A DNA stretch of 64,000 bases. Origin: Treponema sp. GTDB lineage: Bacteria; Spirochaetota; Spirochaetia; Treponematales; Treponemataceae. A model generated the notes under the pieces. The model searched no databases. It was not told where the DNA came from and was given only the letters and a program-made list of their open reading frames with translations. This document shows, one piece after another, positions 46,005-54,749 of the stretch (position 1 is its first letter; each line of letters starts with the position of its first letter). Made by a program: the position numbers and the translations under genes. The stretch spans positions 1 through 64,000 of the forward strand of contig JAGAZB010000012.1 in NCBI GenBank assembly GCA_017940255.1. The letters are read 5' to 3'.

Positions 46005-46616
46005 ATGTTACAGACATTAAAATCAGGCGGACCATTAATGATTCCAATCATTTTGTGCGGAATTATTGCAGTTTTTATTATTATTGAAAGATGTATTTAT
46101 TTTTACAGCATAAAAAAGCGTGATACAAAGCTGATGAGTGATTTAGACGGCTCTCTTGCAGCCGGAAACTTTGAAGCCTGCGCTGTTGCCTGTGCCCAGG
46201 CTGATACACCTACTGCCCAGGTAATTAAAAAGGCTATGGATTGCCGCCGCTATCAGGAAAATGATTTGCGCGAGGCTGTTGAAGCTGAAATGGACTTTGT
46301 TGTCCCTCATCTGGAACACTGGCTTACTCCACTTGGTACAATCGCAAATATTTCTACTTTGCTTGGACTTTTGGGAACCGTAACCGGTAATATCAAGGCT
46401 TTTGGTGTTCTTGGTGCCAGCGGAACTATGGGCGACCCTTCTTTGCTTGCGGGTGCTATTGCCGAAGCTCTTGTAACAACTGTTGCAGGTCTTTGTGTTT
46501 CAATTCCTGCTGTAATCTTCCATAACTTTTTTATTTCCCGTGTAAATCGCCGCATTGTAGAAATGGAAGCCAACGTAACTTCGGTTTTGCTTCGTCTTAC
46601 AGGCCGCGTTCGCTAG
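46005..46616 (+). CDS. exbB: MotA/TolQ/ExbB proton channel family protein
   Basis: 203 residues. Three membrane helices: PLMIPIILCGIIAVFIIIERCIYFY, then TIANISTLLGLLGTVTGNIKAF with the conserved Leu-Gly-Leu-x-Gly-Thr-Val motif, and ALVTTVAGLCVSIPAVIFHNFF. It is the inner-membrane motor component that uses the proton gradient with ExbD to energise TonB. A GGAGG ribosome-binding site lies at about 45990. The genes for exbD and tonB follow after 11 bases and after 1 base. Confidence 0.92.
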   Translation: MLQTLKSGGPLMIPIILCGIIAVFIIIERCIYFYSIKKRDTKLMSDLDGSLAAGNFEACAVACAQADTPTAQVIKKAMDCRRYQENDLREAVEAEMDFVVPHLEHWLTPLGTIANISTLLGLLGTVTGNIKAFGVLGASGTMGDPSLLAGAIAEALVTTVAGLCVSIPAVIFHNFFISRVNRRIVEMEANVTSVLLRLTGRVR

Positions 46617-46627
46617 TGGGGTAATTT

Positions 46628-47038
46628 ATGAGATTAAAATCTAGACGGGCGACAACTAAGTCAAATGTAGATATGACTCCTATGCTGGATGTTGTTTTTC
46701 AGCTGATTATCTTCTTTTTGGTTTCTACTACTTTTGCAATTTTGCCCGGAATTAAACTGAATCTTCCTCAGAGCCATACTTCTGAAGGCACAAGTACACC
46801 TGGCATTACAATTACGGCAGAAAGTAACGGAGTTCTTCACTTTAATGATAAAGAAGTGAGCATGGAAACTCTGGGACGCGAGCTTGTTATGTTCGATACA
46901 GGCGATACTAAAAAAGAAGAGTTTCCTGTTTCTCTTGAAGCAGATAGTGATGTAACAAATGGAACTGTAGTAAAGATTTTTGATGTGATTCGCGAAAGCG
47001 GCTACAGTATGATTAATTTAAGGACTACTACTGAATAA
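46628..47038 (+). CDS. exbD: ExbD/TolR family biopolymer transport protein
   Basis: 136 residues. VDMTPMLDVVFQLIIFFLVSTTFAI at the N-terminus carries the conserved Asp of the membrane helix needed for proton flow (D in PMLDVVFQ, at about residue 21). The periplasmic domain has ITITAESNGVLHFNDKEV and VTNGTVVKIFDVIRESGYSMINLRT. It functions with the upstream ExbB. TolR cannot be fully excluded because the TonB-like gene follows and there is no pal or tolB nearby. Confidence 0.92.
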   Translation: MRLKSRRATTKSNVDMTPMLDVVFQLIIFFLVSTTFAILPGIKLNLPQSHTSEGTSTPGITITAESNGVLHFNDKEVSMETLGRELVMFDTGDTKKEEFPVSLEADSDVTNGTVVKIFDVIRESGYSMINLRTTTE

Positions 47039-47039
47039 T

Positions 47040-48194
47040 ATGATTAACTATAGAGGAAGGCCCTTATTTGGCGAAGACAGTTCACCTCATAATACCAGTG
47101 AATTTATGGCACTGGGGGGCACTTTATTATTTTGTATTCTTTTTCTTCTTAGCATGATTTTTGTGAAGCCTTTTCCTCAGAAGCCAAAGTACAAGGAAGT
47201 GCAGATTGTGCTTTCAAGCACTCCTATTGTAAAGGAGACTGAAGCTAATCCGGCCCCTGCGGCGGCTGCGCCTGCCAGTGCGCCTGCTCCTCTTGCAGAA
47301 CCGGCTCCTGTGGTAGAAAAGGCAGCGCCGAAGGTTGAGCAGAAAGTTGTGGAATCGCCTAAGCCAAAGGCCCAGCCTAAGCCTGCGGAAAAACCAAAGA
47401 CAAAGCCGGCCGAGCCTAAGAAGACAGAAACTGTCCAGAAGGCTCAGCCTAAGCCAAAGACTGAAGCTCCAAAACCAGCTCCTGCCCCGGCCCCAAAGCC
47501 AGCTCCTGCTCCTGTTCAGGAAGAGCCTGTTCAGCTTTATCAGGACCCGATGGAAGCCTTTGCCCAGCAGACAAAAAAGCAGCCAAAACAGGAATTCAAC
47601 TGGGATATGTTTGATGATGAAGCGGCAGAAGTTACTTCGTCATCTTCACAATCGTCTCAAAGTAATCAGGTGGTTAGCAGCACTCCAAGCTTTGAAGGTT
47701 CTGCCGGTACTGCGGTTACAGAAAAATCTCCGGCATTGACTAGTCAGGCTGTAGCAAGTGGTGCTTCTCAAAATAATGCAGTTTCCACACAGACTTCTTC
47801 GGCATTAAGTGGAATTACAAATGCAAAATATGTTGGCCGCGCAGTAAGTGGTGTTTCATCAGAGACTTCTGTAAAAACACAGGCCAGTGGCAGCGGAAAA
47901 GTCGCACTTGCAATGTCAAACGGAAGTATGCGTGCTCTGCTCAAGCCTTCAACTCCGGTTATAAATCTTTCGGAAGCTGCTGCTGCAACAATAGATAATT
48001 CCCGCACGGTAACAATCAAGTTCCGCGTTCTTGAAGCCGGTAACGTCCCTCGCGCCGAAATCTCCATTGAACCAGAATCAACCCTGCACCAGCTTGTCCG
48101 CGACGAAATCCGCGACCAGGTAAGCGCCTGGCTCTTCGAATCTGCCGACTATTCCGCCACTGCAAGCTTTACGTACAAGATTGTAAAACAGTAA
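47040..48194 (+). CDS. tonB: TonB-like energy transducer
   Basis: 384 residues. One N-terminal membrane anchor (LGGTLLFCILFLLSMIFV) is followed by a short segment and a long proline/lysine/alanine-rich spacer (PKPAEKPKTKPAEPKK, PKPAPAPAPKPAPAPV) that would span the periplasm. Ser-rich linkers follow, then a folded C-terminal domain with TVTIKFRVLEAGNVPRAEISIEPE and LHQLVRDEIRDQVSAWLFESADYSATASFTYKIVK, the TonB C-terminal style. It transfers ExbBD energy to outer-membrane transporters. The likely partner here is the predicted barrel upstream, by inference. Confidence 0.85.
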   Translation: MINYRGRPLFGEDSSPHNTSEFMALGGTLLFCILFLLSMIFVKPFPQKPKYKEVQIVLSSTPIVKETEANPAPAAAAPASAPAPLAEPAPVVEKAAPKVEQKVVESPKPKAQPKPAEKPKTKPAEPKKTETVQKAQPKPKTEAPKPAPAPAPKPAPAPVQEEPVQLYQDPMEAFAQQTKKQPKQEFNWDMFDDEAAEVTSSSSQSSQSNQVVSSTPSFEGSAGTAVTEKSPALTSQAVASGASQNNAVSTQTSSALSGITNAKYVGRAVSGVSSETSVKTQASGSGKVALAMSNGSMRALLKPSTPVINLSEAAAATIDNSRTVTIKFRVLEAGNVPRAEISIEPESTLHQLVRDEIRDQVSAWLFESADYSATASFTYKIVKQ

Positions 48195-48253
48195 GTTTGA
48201 AGAGTTATCAGGCCTGTGCTTGTATAATTCTTCAAATGTGATATATTTAAAAT

Positions 48254-48691
48254 ATGCTGCACGTAATTTTTGGTGATTGCAAAGATGTAATTTATAATAC
48301 ATCTTTGTTTTTTAAGAATACCTATGAATCAGAATGGCTTGAAGAAGATGAAACCAAACAGATGATTCTCGATATTGATAAATCTAAGGTTCTTTCTGAT
48401 GGTGCAATTGAAAGTCCTGTTCTTGGAATCATTCCTCCGACAAATCTTTCTGGTGGAGTAAAAACTTTAATTTTAATTAATCATATAACAGATAAAATTT
48501 TTAATGCTTCAAACTGTGGTGATAATTGCGCTCCATGGCTTTTAAAAATTGCCCAGAAAAAAGACGTAACTGTGAACCTTCGTCATCTAATGGATTTTGG
48601 GACAGGTGATTTCACAATCAAAATAGAAAATACAAACAAAATTGTACATAATATGCTTGAACTGATTACAGAAGCCGGGAGCTTTGTATGA
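48254..48691 (+). CDS. DUF4869-like hypothetical protein
   Basis: 145 residues: VIFGDCKDVIYNTSLFFKNTY, WLEEDETKQMILDIDKSKVLSDGAIESPVLGIIPPTNLSGGVKTLILINH, FNASNCGDNCAPWLLKIA and DVTVNLRHLMDFG. The pattern recalls DUF4869, a small protein seen in gut bacteria next to a P-loop ATPase gene. The 3' end overlaps that ATPase's start by 4 bases. A TATAAT word lies at 48223-48228. No enzymatic motif is seen. The order and overlap suggest a conserved two-gene module whose function is not known to me. Confidence 0.65.
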   Translation: MLHVIFGDCKDVIYNTSLFFKNTYESEWLEEDETKQMILDIDKSKVLSDGAIESPVLGIIPPTNLSGGVKTLILINHITDKIFNASNCGDNCAPWLLKIAQKKDVTVNLRHLMDFGTGDFTIKIENTNKIVHNMLELITEAGSFV

Positions 48692-49659
48692 AAGGTAGTT
48701 ATCAGATTTCAGTTCAAAATAATAAAGTAAAATATGAATTTACAATCCGCAGAAATATAACTGTTATACAAGGCGATAGTGCCAGCGGAAAAACAACCCT
48801 TGTAGATTTAATCCGTGAACATCAGCTAGAAGGTGAGGCTAGTGGTATAAATCTTTCCTGCAAGAAGAAATGCGCTGTTTTGGAAGGTCAGGACTGGCAG
48901 CAAAATCTTACTCTCTTAAAAGATTCTATTATTTTTATTGATGAAGGAAACTCGTTCATTTCTTCAAAGGATTTTGCTTCTGCAATAAAAAATACAGATA
49001 ATTATTACGTTTTGGTAACGCGAGAAAGTTTGGAAAATCTTCCTTATAGTGTTAAAGAAATTTATGGGATTCATACTTCTGGAAAATACGCAGGCTTGAA
49101 GCAAGTTTATCATGAGTTTTACCATATTTATGATTATGAGAAAGAACCTGCTGTTTCAGATGTAAAACAAATCCTGACAGAAGATTCAAATTCAGGATTT
49201 GACTTTTTCCGAGGTATGTCAAATGGTAAATACAAATGTGAATCAGCTAAAGGAAAATCGAATATTTATTTAAAGTTACTCCAGACTAAAGATAATACTC
49301 TTGTAGTTGCCGATGGTGCAGCTTTTGGTTCACAAATGGCAAAAATTATGAGAGTCATTTCTTCTAGGAAAAATGCACTTTTGTTCTTACCAGAATCATT
49401 TGAATATATCCTCTTACAAGCGGAATTAATTAAGGATAGTGAACTTTCTTCAATAATTGCAACTCCAGAAGATTATATCGACAGTAAAAAATATTTCAGT
49501 TGGGAACAATTCTTCACCTCTTTTATTTCAGAAAAAACAAAGGATTCCTTTCTGAAATACTCAAAAAAGAAATTGAACAAGAATTACCTTTCTGAAAGCA
49601 TTAAAAGCAAGATTCTTAATTCTAAAGCCTTTACTAGAATTAAAGGACTTTTTGATTGA
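48688..49659 (+). CDS. P-loop ATPase-like protein paired with the DUF4869-like gene
   Basis: 323 residues. ITVIQGDSASGKTTLVDLIREH at about residues 26-45 is a Walker A loop. SIIFIDEGNSFISS (about 90) is a Walker B-like strand, and YVLVTRESLENLPYSVKEIYGI (about 110) follows as in sensor-1 regions. The second half has TLVVADGAAFGSQMAKIMRVIS. It is a small cytoplasmic NTPase of unknown function. Such pairs turn up sporadically in gut genomes, and a regulatory or defence role is only a guess. The gene is AT-rich relative to its neighbours. Confidence 0.7.
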   Translation: MKGSYQISVQNNKVKYEFTIRRNITVIQGDSASGKTTLVDLIREHQLEGEASGINLSCKKKCAVLEGQDWQQNLTLLKDSIIFIDEGNSFISSKDFASAIKNTDNYYVLVTRESLENLPYSVKEIYGIHTSGKYAGLKQVYHEFYHIYDYEKEPAVSDVKQILTEDSNSGFDFFRGMSNGKYKCESAKGKSNIYLKLLQTKDNTLVVADGAAFGSQMAKIMRVISSRKNALLFLPESFEYILLQAELIKDSELSSIIATPEDYIDSKKYFSWEQFFTSFISEKTKDSFLKYSKKKLNKNYLSESIKSKILNSKAFTRIKGLFD

Positions 49660-49668
49660 GATAACTTT

Positions 49669-49764
49669 TTGACTATTGAGTCAAATTGGTTCTAATGCAG
49701 GAATTAGAATTTAGATTATCTAATTATCATAGCAAGTTCTATTATACTAGTATGTAAGTATACC
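49669..49764 (+). promoter_or_regulatory. uxuA promoter region with ATACTAGT operator
   Basis: TTGACT (49669-49674) and TCTAAT (49691-49696) form a possible promoter with 16-base spacing. Farther down, TATACTAGTATG (49744-49755), followed by TAAGTATACC, is a palindromic operator-like motif. It lies between this promoter and the start, or at a second -10. The same core precedes uxuB, uxaC and kdgA. Confidence 0.6.
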
Positions 49765-49813
49765 AGTTGATAAATAAATTAAGCAATGTTATAATTCCCC
49801 AAGAGGTGATGAT

Positions 49814-50920
49814 ATGGAAATGACATTACGTTGGTACGGAACTGGGTTTGATTCCGTTACTTTGCAGCAGATTCGCCAGGTGCCAGGTGTGCACGGCGTT
49901 ATCACAACTTTATATGATTCAGTTCCTGGCGATGCCTGGGAGCTTTCTGCAATTCAGAAGATAAAGAAAGAAGTTCAGGATGCCGGACTCAAGATTGCCG
50001 GAATTGAAAGTGTAAATATTCACGACGACATTAAGATTGGCGGCGGTGACCGCGATAAGTATATCGAAAACTACATTAAGACTTTGGAGCGCCTTGGTCA
50101 GGAAGACATCCACATGGTCTGCTACAACTTTATGCCTGTTTTCGACTGGACTCGTTCAGAGCTGGCCCGCGTTTGCGAGGACGGTTCAACAGTTCTTGCC
50201 TACAACTCTAAGGCAATCGACGGTGTTAAGCCTGAGGAAATGTTTGCTTCTATCGACAAGGATTCAAACGGCTTTATTCTTCCTGGCTGGGAACCTGAGC
50301 GTATGGCCCGCGTTAAAGAACTTTTTGAAATGTACAAGAGTGTTGATGAAGAAAAACTTTTCAACAACCTGGTTTACTTCCTTAAAGCAATTATGCCTGT
50401 CTGCGATAAATATAATATTGATATGGCAATTCATCCGGATGATCCAGCCTGGCCTGTATTTGGTCTTCCTCGCATTATCACAAGTCAGGATAAGGTTTGC
50501 CGTATGCTTAAGGCTGTGGATAATCCTCATAACGGCTTGACCTTCTGTACAGGCTCTTATGGTACTAACCGCAAGAACGACCTCTGCGAATTCATTAAGG
50601 CTGCTCAGGGCCGCATTCACTTTGCCCACGTGCGCAACCTTAAATTTAATACCGCAATTGATGATCCTGTCCTGGACTTCCAGGAATCAGCTCACCTTTC
50701 AAGCACAGGTTCTTTTGATATGTTCAAGATTGTTAAGACCCTTTACGAAACTGGTTTTGACGGCGTTATCCGCCCAGACCACGGCCGAACAATCTGGGGT
50801 GAAAAATGCATGCCTGGCTACGGACTTTATGACCGAGCTCTCGGAGCAACCTACCTCCAGGGCCTCTGGGAAGCCTGCGAAAAAACTATTGACCGCAGCA
50901 ATGTAAAATTATATAGATAA
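49814..50920 (+). CDS. uxuA: Mannonate dehydratase
   Basis: 368 residues, slightly shorter than the enterobacterial enzyme. It dehydrates D-mannonate to 2-keto-3-deoxygluconate. Landmarks are MTLRWYG, VHGVITTLYDSVPGDAWE, GIESVNIHDDIKIG, VCYNFMPVFDWTR, MAIHPDDPAWPVFGLPRI, TFCTGSYG, HFAHVRN and GVIRPDHGRTIWGE, which provide the metal-binding His/Cys/Asp set. GAGGTG at 49803-49808 is the ribosome-binding site. It is the central gene of the hexuronate regulon, with the operator upstream. Confidence 0.95.
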   Translation: MEMTLRWYGTGFDSVTLQQIRQVPGVHGVITTLYDSVPGDAWELSAIQKIKKEVQDAGLKIAGIESVNIHDDIKIGGGDRDKYIENYIKTLERLGQEDIHMVCYNFMPVFDWTRSELARVCEDGSTVLAYNSKAIDGVKPEEMFASIDKDSNGFILPGWEPERMARVKELFEMYKSVDEEKLFNNLVYFLKAIMPVCDKYNIDMAIHPDDPAWPVFGLPRIITSQDKVCRMLKAVDNPHNGLTFCTGSYGTNRKNDLCEFIKAAQGRIHFAHVRNLKFNTAIDDPVLDFQESAHLSSTGSFDMFKIVKTLYETGFDGVIRPDHGRTIWGEKCMPGYGLYDRALGATYLQGLWEACEKTIDRSNVKLYR

Positions 50921-50945
50921 TTTTACATGTGTTTTTGCAAAAAGG

Positions 50946-50968
50946 GTGGTTGAGCATGCCTCAACCAC
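50946..50968. terminator. Perfect hairpin after uxuA
   Basis: GTGGTTGAG (50946-50954) and CTCAACCAC (50960-50968), loop CATGC. There is no T-run on the + strand; on the minus strand CCTTTTTGC follows. It may act as an RNA 3'-end stabiliser rather than a classical terminator. Confidence 0.5.
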
Positions 50969-50996
50969 TGGACTGCTACTATAAACTAGTTAACTG

Positions 50997-51596
50997 ATGA
51001 TAAAACTTGAGCCTTTCAACATGAAAAATCTTCCGCTGGTAGTTGATGTGGTCGTGCCCCTTTGGAGCCCTCCTCTTGGTGATGAAAAATTCAAGCGCTT
51101 TAATGTGGAATATATAGTAAGAAATAATATTTCTGAAAACAATTACCGCTTTGAGCTGGTAGAATCTTCTGCCGGCGGAGGCGGAAAGCTGCTCTCCGCC
51201 GCATTTTTTACCCGCAAAGGCGACCCTTGCGCTGTAAACGCCTGGTACGAAAAAGCTTCCTCCGCGTTCCCACCCACCCTTCGCCATGCTTCAGACATGA
51301 GCCGCACCTATCTTACCCTGATGGACGAGCGCACCCTGGCCCTTATGAATGATGATGACATCAAGCTTTCCCTTTTTGTAAGCCGTGAAGCCGGCGCGGG
51401 TAGGGAAATCCTTGAGCGTACCAGCAGCCTTCTTTGTAAAGAAGGCTGGAAAAATCTTTATCTCTGGACCGACTGCGACTGTAACTGGCAGTGGTATTCA
51501 AAACACGGTTTTGAACTTGTTCAGGAAGATTCCTACGAGCCTTTCAGCAGTGAACAGGAAGACTATAAAACATATATCTATCGGAAAAAGCTGTAA
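50997..51596 (+). CDS. GNAT family N-acetyltransferase
   Basis: 199 residues. Starts MIKLEPFNMKNLPLVVDVVVPLWSPP. The acetyl-CoA fold is indicated by KLSLFVSREAGAGREILERTSSLLCKEGWKNLYLWTDCDCNWQWYSKHGFEL, where the YSKHGFE helix-strand is typical of GNAT proteins and the A-loop is degenerate. It acetylates an unknown amine in the cytoplasm. It stands 76 bases after uxuA with only a weak AACTAGTTAAC (50984-50994) reminiscent of the regulon operator. Confidence 0.72.
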   Translation: MIKLEPFNMKNLPLVVDVVVPLWSPPLGDEKFKRFNVEYIVRNNISENNYRFELVESSAGGGGKLLSAAFFTRKGDPCAVNAWYEKASSAFPPTLRHASDMSRTYLTLMDERTLALMNDDDIKLSLFVSREAGAGREILERTSSLLCKEGWKNLYLWTDCDCNWQWYSKHGFELVQEDSYEPFSSEQEDYKTYIYRKKL

Positions 51597-51664
51597 TAAA
51601 TAACTTGCCGACATAATTTTATTTAATTATAATTGAACAAAATACTTACTTTGGTGCAACAGCT

Positions 51665-53092
51665 ATGAAAATGACATTGGATTTGTTTGACAGTATCATT
51701 AATACATCACAAGACTGTGTTTTCTGGAAGGACAAAGACAGACGCTTTCTTGGTGTTAATCAGGCTTTTCTTGATTATTACGGTTTTGAATCAGAAGAAA
51801 TCCTTCTTGGAAAAAATGATGAAGACATGGGCTGGCATTCCGACCCCGAGCCATTTAAAAAAGATGAACTTATGGTTCTCTCGGGGAAAAGCACTTATAA
51901 AGTTCAGGGTAAGTGTATTATTCATGGAGAAGAAAGAGACATTATCGCTTCCAAAAGGCCCCTTTATGAAGGAGATGAAATTGTCGGGCTGGTCGGAAGC
52001 TTTGTAGATATAACTGATGTAATACGAAGAAAAAACAAGAGTGATGGTTCACAAGTCCTTTATACTTTGAGTGACCTTAGAAAATATTCATTTTTTGATA
52101 AACTGATAGATGAAATTAGTCTTGATGAAATTCTTGATCCTCTTACGGGCATATTAAATCGTTCTTATTCAGTAAAATTTGTTCAGTCTTTAATAGCTTC
52201 GAATACACCCTTTACTTTTACGATTATTGATTTGGATAATTTTAAGACAATTAATGACACATACGGTCATGCCGCTGGTGATAAGGTTCTGGCCACAGTT
52301 ACAAAAGGTCTTGCGGAATATTCAAAAAGTTGCGGTTTGGTCGGCAGGTTTGGCGGGGACGAACTTTTGCTGATAGATTTAAAAAATATTACAAGAGAAG
52401 ATAAAATCACCTTTTTTGATAATCTGTACGGAAAATCAAATGCCTTACGAAAAGAAGTTTACTTTGAAAATGGGGCTACCTTTGTTACAGGCACGGCTGG
52501 GGCAGCTACTTTCCCAAGTGATTCAGATAATTTTTCAGATCTTTTTAGCTTGATAGATAAAATGCTTTATCTGGGAAAACATCGGGGGCGTAATTGTTAC
52601 AGATTTTATGAAGAAGAAAAACATAAAAACATAGAAATTCATAAAATCGCGCAAAACGGTATATTTACAAATATGCATAACTTAAAGAAAGAGCTTGAAA
52701 AGGCTGATTCTTTTGAAGAAAAATTACAAAAAGCACTGCCAATAGTAAAAGAAGTTTTGCAGGTAAATGATTTGTTTTATGTAAAATCTGATGGAAAAAT
52801 GCGTTCCGTAGAAAAAAAAGATTTTTGCGAAGATGCTTCTGATCTGGCAGATTTAATGAAGGAAGATTTCTTTTCAGAAAGAACTCTGGAATTTGTAAAG
52901 CGATATTCACCAAAATTTTATAGCAGCCTGATTAATAAAGGTTTTGAATCTGTCCTTATTTCCCGTATACGCAAAGAAAAAAATGTAAAAGGTTATCTTA
53001 TTTGCTGTGTAAAAAGAAGTCTTAGAATCTGGCAGGAAAGTGAATGTGCCCTTCTTTTCTATCTGTCTGAACTTTTAGCTGATGATAACTAG
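51665..53092 (+). CDS. PAS-GGDEF diguanylate cyclase-like protein
   Basis: 475 residues. PAS domain at about 1-120 (FWKDKDRRFLGVNQAFLDYYGFESEEIL, ending in DITDVIRRK). GGDEF domain at about 155-320, with DPLTGILNRSYS, IIDLDNFKTINDTYGHAAGDK, RFGGDELLLI (active-site GGDEL at about 229-233) and GRNCYRFYEE. A 150-residue C-terminal region with no recognised family follows. The product would be cyclic di-GMP, in response to a cytoplasmic signal through PAS. No transmembrane helix. It is located between GNAT and uxuB. Confidence 0.9.
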   Translation: MKMTLDLFDSIINTSQDCVFWKDKDRRFLGVNQAFLDYYGFESEEILLGKNDEDMGWHSDPEPFKKDELMVLSGKSTYKVQGKCIIHGEERDIIASKRPLYEGDEIVGLVGSFVDITDVIRRKNKSDGSQVLYTLSDLRKYSFFDKLIDEISLDEILDPLTGILNRSYSVKFVQSLIASNTPFTFTIIDLDNFKTINDTYGHAAGDKVLATVTKGLAEYSKSCGLVGRFGGDELLLIDLKNITREDKITFFDNLYGKSNALRKEVYFENGATFVTGTAGAATFPSDSDNFSDLFSLIDKMLYLGKHRGRNCYRFYEEEKHKNIEIHKIAQNGIFTNMHNLKKELEKADSFEEKLQKALPIVKEVLQVNDLFYVKSDGKMRSVEKKDFCEDASDLADLMKEDFFSERTLEFVKRYSPKFYSSLINKGFESVLISRIRKEKNVKGYLICCVKRSLRIWQESECALLFYLSELLADDN

Positions 53093-53111
53093 ACTTTTAT
53101 TCTGCTAATAT

Positions 53112-53130
53112 GCTAGAATACTAGTTAGAG
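53112..53130 (+). promoter_or_regulatory. ATACTAGT operator before uxuB
   Basis: TAGAATACTAGTTAGAG (53114-53130) lies 7 bases before the uxuB ATG, very close to its GAGG site. It is the second copy of the operator motif, sharing AATACTAGT with the kdgA site. Confidence 0.6.
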
Positions 53131-53137
53131 GCTAAAT

Positions 53138-54745
53138 ATGAAATTAACAATAGATGGAATTAAAAATACAAGTGAATGGAAAGCTAAAGGCTATTCCCTT
53201 CCAAAGTTTGACCGTGCCGCTGTTGAAACTGCAACCCGCGCAAATCCTTTCTGGATTCATTTTGGTGCCGGAAATATTTTCCGTGCCTTTCAGGCTAATG
53301 TTGTTCAGGAGCTTTTGAACAAGGGCGTGCTTGACCGCGGTCTTGTTGTTGCAGAAGGTTATGACTACGAAATCATAGAAAAGATGTACCGCCCTCACGA
53401 CAATATCGGTGCTCTTGTTACCCTTAAATCAAATGGTTCTGTAGAAAAAACTGTTGTCGGCTCAATTATGGAAGCCCTTGCCGCAGATTCAGAAAACGAA
53501 AAAGACTGGGCACGTTTGTGCGAAATCTTCCGCAGCCCATCCCTTCAGATGGTTACATTTACAATCACAGAAAAGGGCTATCTTTTGCGAAATGCGGCTG
53601 GCGTATTTATGCCAGGTGTAGAAGATGATTTTGCACAGGGACCGGTTCTTCCAAAGTCTTATATTGGAAAAGTTGTTACCCTCTTACATGAACGCTATGT
53701 AAACGGCGAACTTCCAATTGCAATGGTCAGCATGGATAACTGCTCCCACAACGGCGATAAGTTGTATGCCGCTGTAAACGAGTTTGCAAAAGAATGGGAA
53801 AACCGCGGCGTATGTAAGCCAGGCTTCCTGGACTATGTAAACAATAATTCAAAGGTTAGCTTCCCTTGGACAATGATAGATAAAATCACACCTCGTCCAG
53901 ATGCAAAAATCGAAAAGATTCTTGCAGACGACGGTATTGAAGGGCTTGAACCTGTAATCACAAGCAAGAAAACTTATGTCGCTCCTTTCGTAAATGCCGA
54001 GGAATGCCAGTATCTTGTTATTGAAGATAACTTCCCTAATGGCCGCCCTGAACTGGAAAAAGCAGGTCTTTACTTTACAGACCGCGCTACTGTAGACAAG
54101 GTAGAAAAGATGAAGGTTTGCACTTGTTTAAATCCTCTTCATACCTTCCTGGCTGTAAGTGGCTGTCTGCTTGGATATACTCTTATTGCAGACGAAATGA
54201 AGGATGCAGATTTGCTCCGCCTTGTAAAACGCCTTGGTTACGAAGAAGGACTTCCTGTTGTAGTAGACCCTGGAATCATCAAGCCTCGTGACTTTATTGA
54301 TGAGGTTGTAAACATCCGTATCCCTAATCCTTTTATGCCGGATACTCCACAGCGCATTGCCTGTGATACATCACAGAAGCTCAGCATCCGCTTTGGCGAA
54401 ACAATTAAAGGTTACCTTGCGCGCCCTGAACTTAAGCTTTCAAACCTCAAGGTTATTCCGCTGGTATTTGCCCTCTGGCTCCGCTATCTTATGGCCATAA
54501 ATGATAATGGTGAAGTTTTTGAGCTCAGTCCTGATCCTCTTTTGGAAGACTGCAAAAAATATGTAGCTGATGTAAAACTTGGTGATTCAACAATTCCGGC
54601 AAGGTTGGACGCACTCTTGCATCGTAAAGAAATTTTCGGAGTGGACCTCTTCGAAGCAGGCCTTGCAGAAAGCGTAAAAGCTGATTTTGCAAGACTGCTT
54701 GAAGGAAAAGGTGCTGTTCGTAAGGTTTTGAGCGAAACTAACTAA
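53138..54745 (+). CDS. uxuB: D-mannonate oxidoreductase / fructuronate reductase (mannitol dehydrogenase family)
   Basis: 535 residues. WIHFGAGNIFRAFQAN at about 39-54 is the NAD-binding N-terminus of the mannitol dehydrogenase/UxuB family, followed by VAEGYDYEI, SMDNCSHNGDKLYAAV, FPWTMIDKITPRP and the helix CTCLNPLHTFLAVSGCLL with conserved catalytic Asn/His spacing. It reduces D-fructuronate to D-mannonate for UxuA. Slightly longer than typical. It sits in the hexuronate regulon, so fructuronate is favoured over mannitol or tagaturonate as substrate. Confidence 0.88.
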   Translation: MKLTIDGIKNTSEWKAKGYSLPKFDRAAVETATRANPFWIHFGAGNIFRAFQANVVQELLNKGVLDRGLVVAEGYDYEIIEKMYRPHDNIGALVTLKSNGSVEKTVVGSIMEALAADSENEKDWARLCEIFRSPSLQMVTFTITEKGYLLRNAAGVFMPGVEDDFAQGPVLPKSYIGKVVTLLHERYVNGELPIAMVSMDNCSHNGDKLYAAVNEFAKEWENRGVCKPGFLDYVNNNSKVSFPWTMIDKITPRPDAKIEKILADDGIEGLEPVITSKKTYVAPFVNAEECQYLVIEDNFPNGRPELEKAGLYFTDRATVDKVEKMKVCTCLNPLHTFLAVSGCLLGYTLIADEMKDADLLRLVKRLGYEEGLPVVVDPGIIKPRDFIDEVVNIRIPNPFMPDTPQRIACDTSQKLSIRFGETIKGYLARPELKLSNLKVIPLVFALWLRYLMAINDNGEVFELSPDPLLEDCKKYVADVKLGDSTIPARLDALLHRKEIFGVDLFEAGLAESVKADFARLLEGKGAVRKVLSETN

Positions 54746-54749
54746 TAAC

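Noticed and set aside
47221..47560. Low-complexity Pro/Lys/Ala DNA as a repeat element
   Set aside because: It encodes the expected periplasm-spanning spacer of a TonB protein with normal codon variation.
50984..50994. Fifth regulon operator before the GNAT gene
   Set aside because: AACTAGTTAAC shares only CTAGT with the other four sites and lacks the ATA half, so it was not counted.
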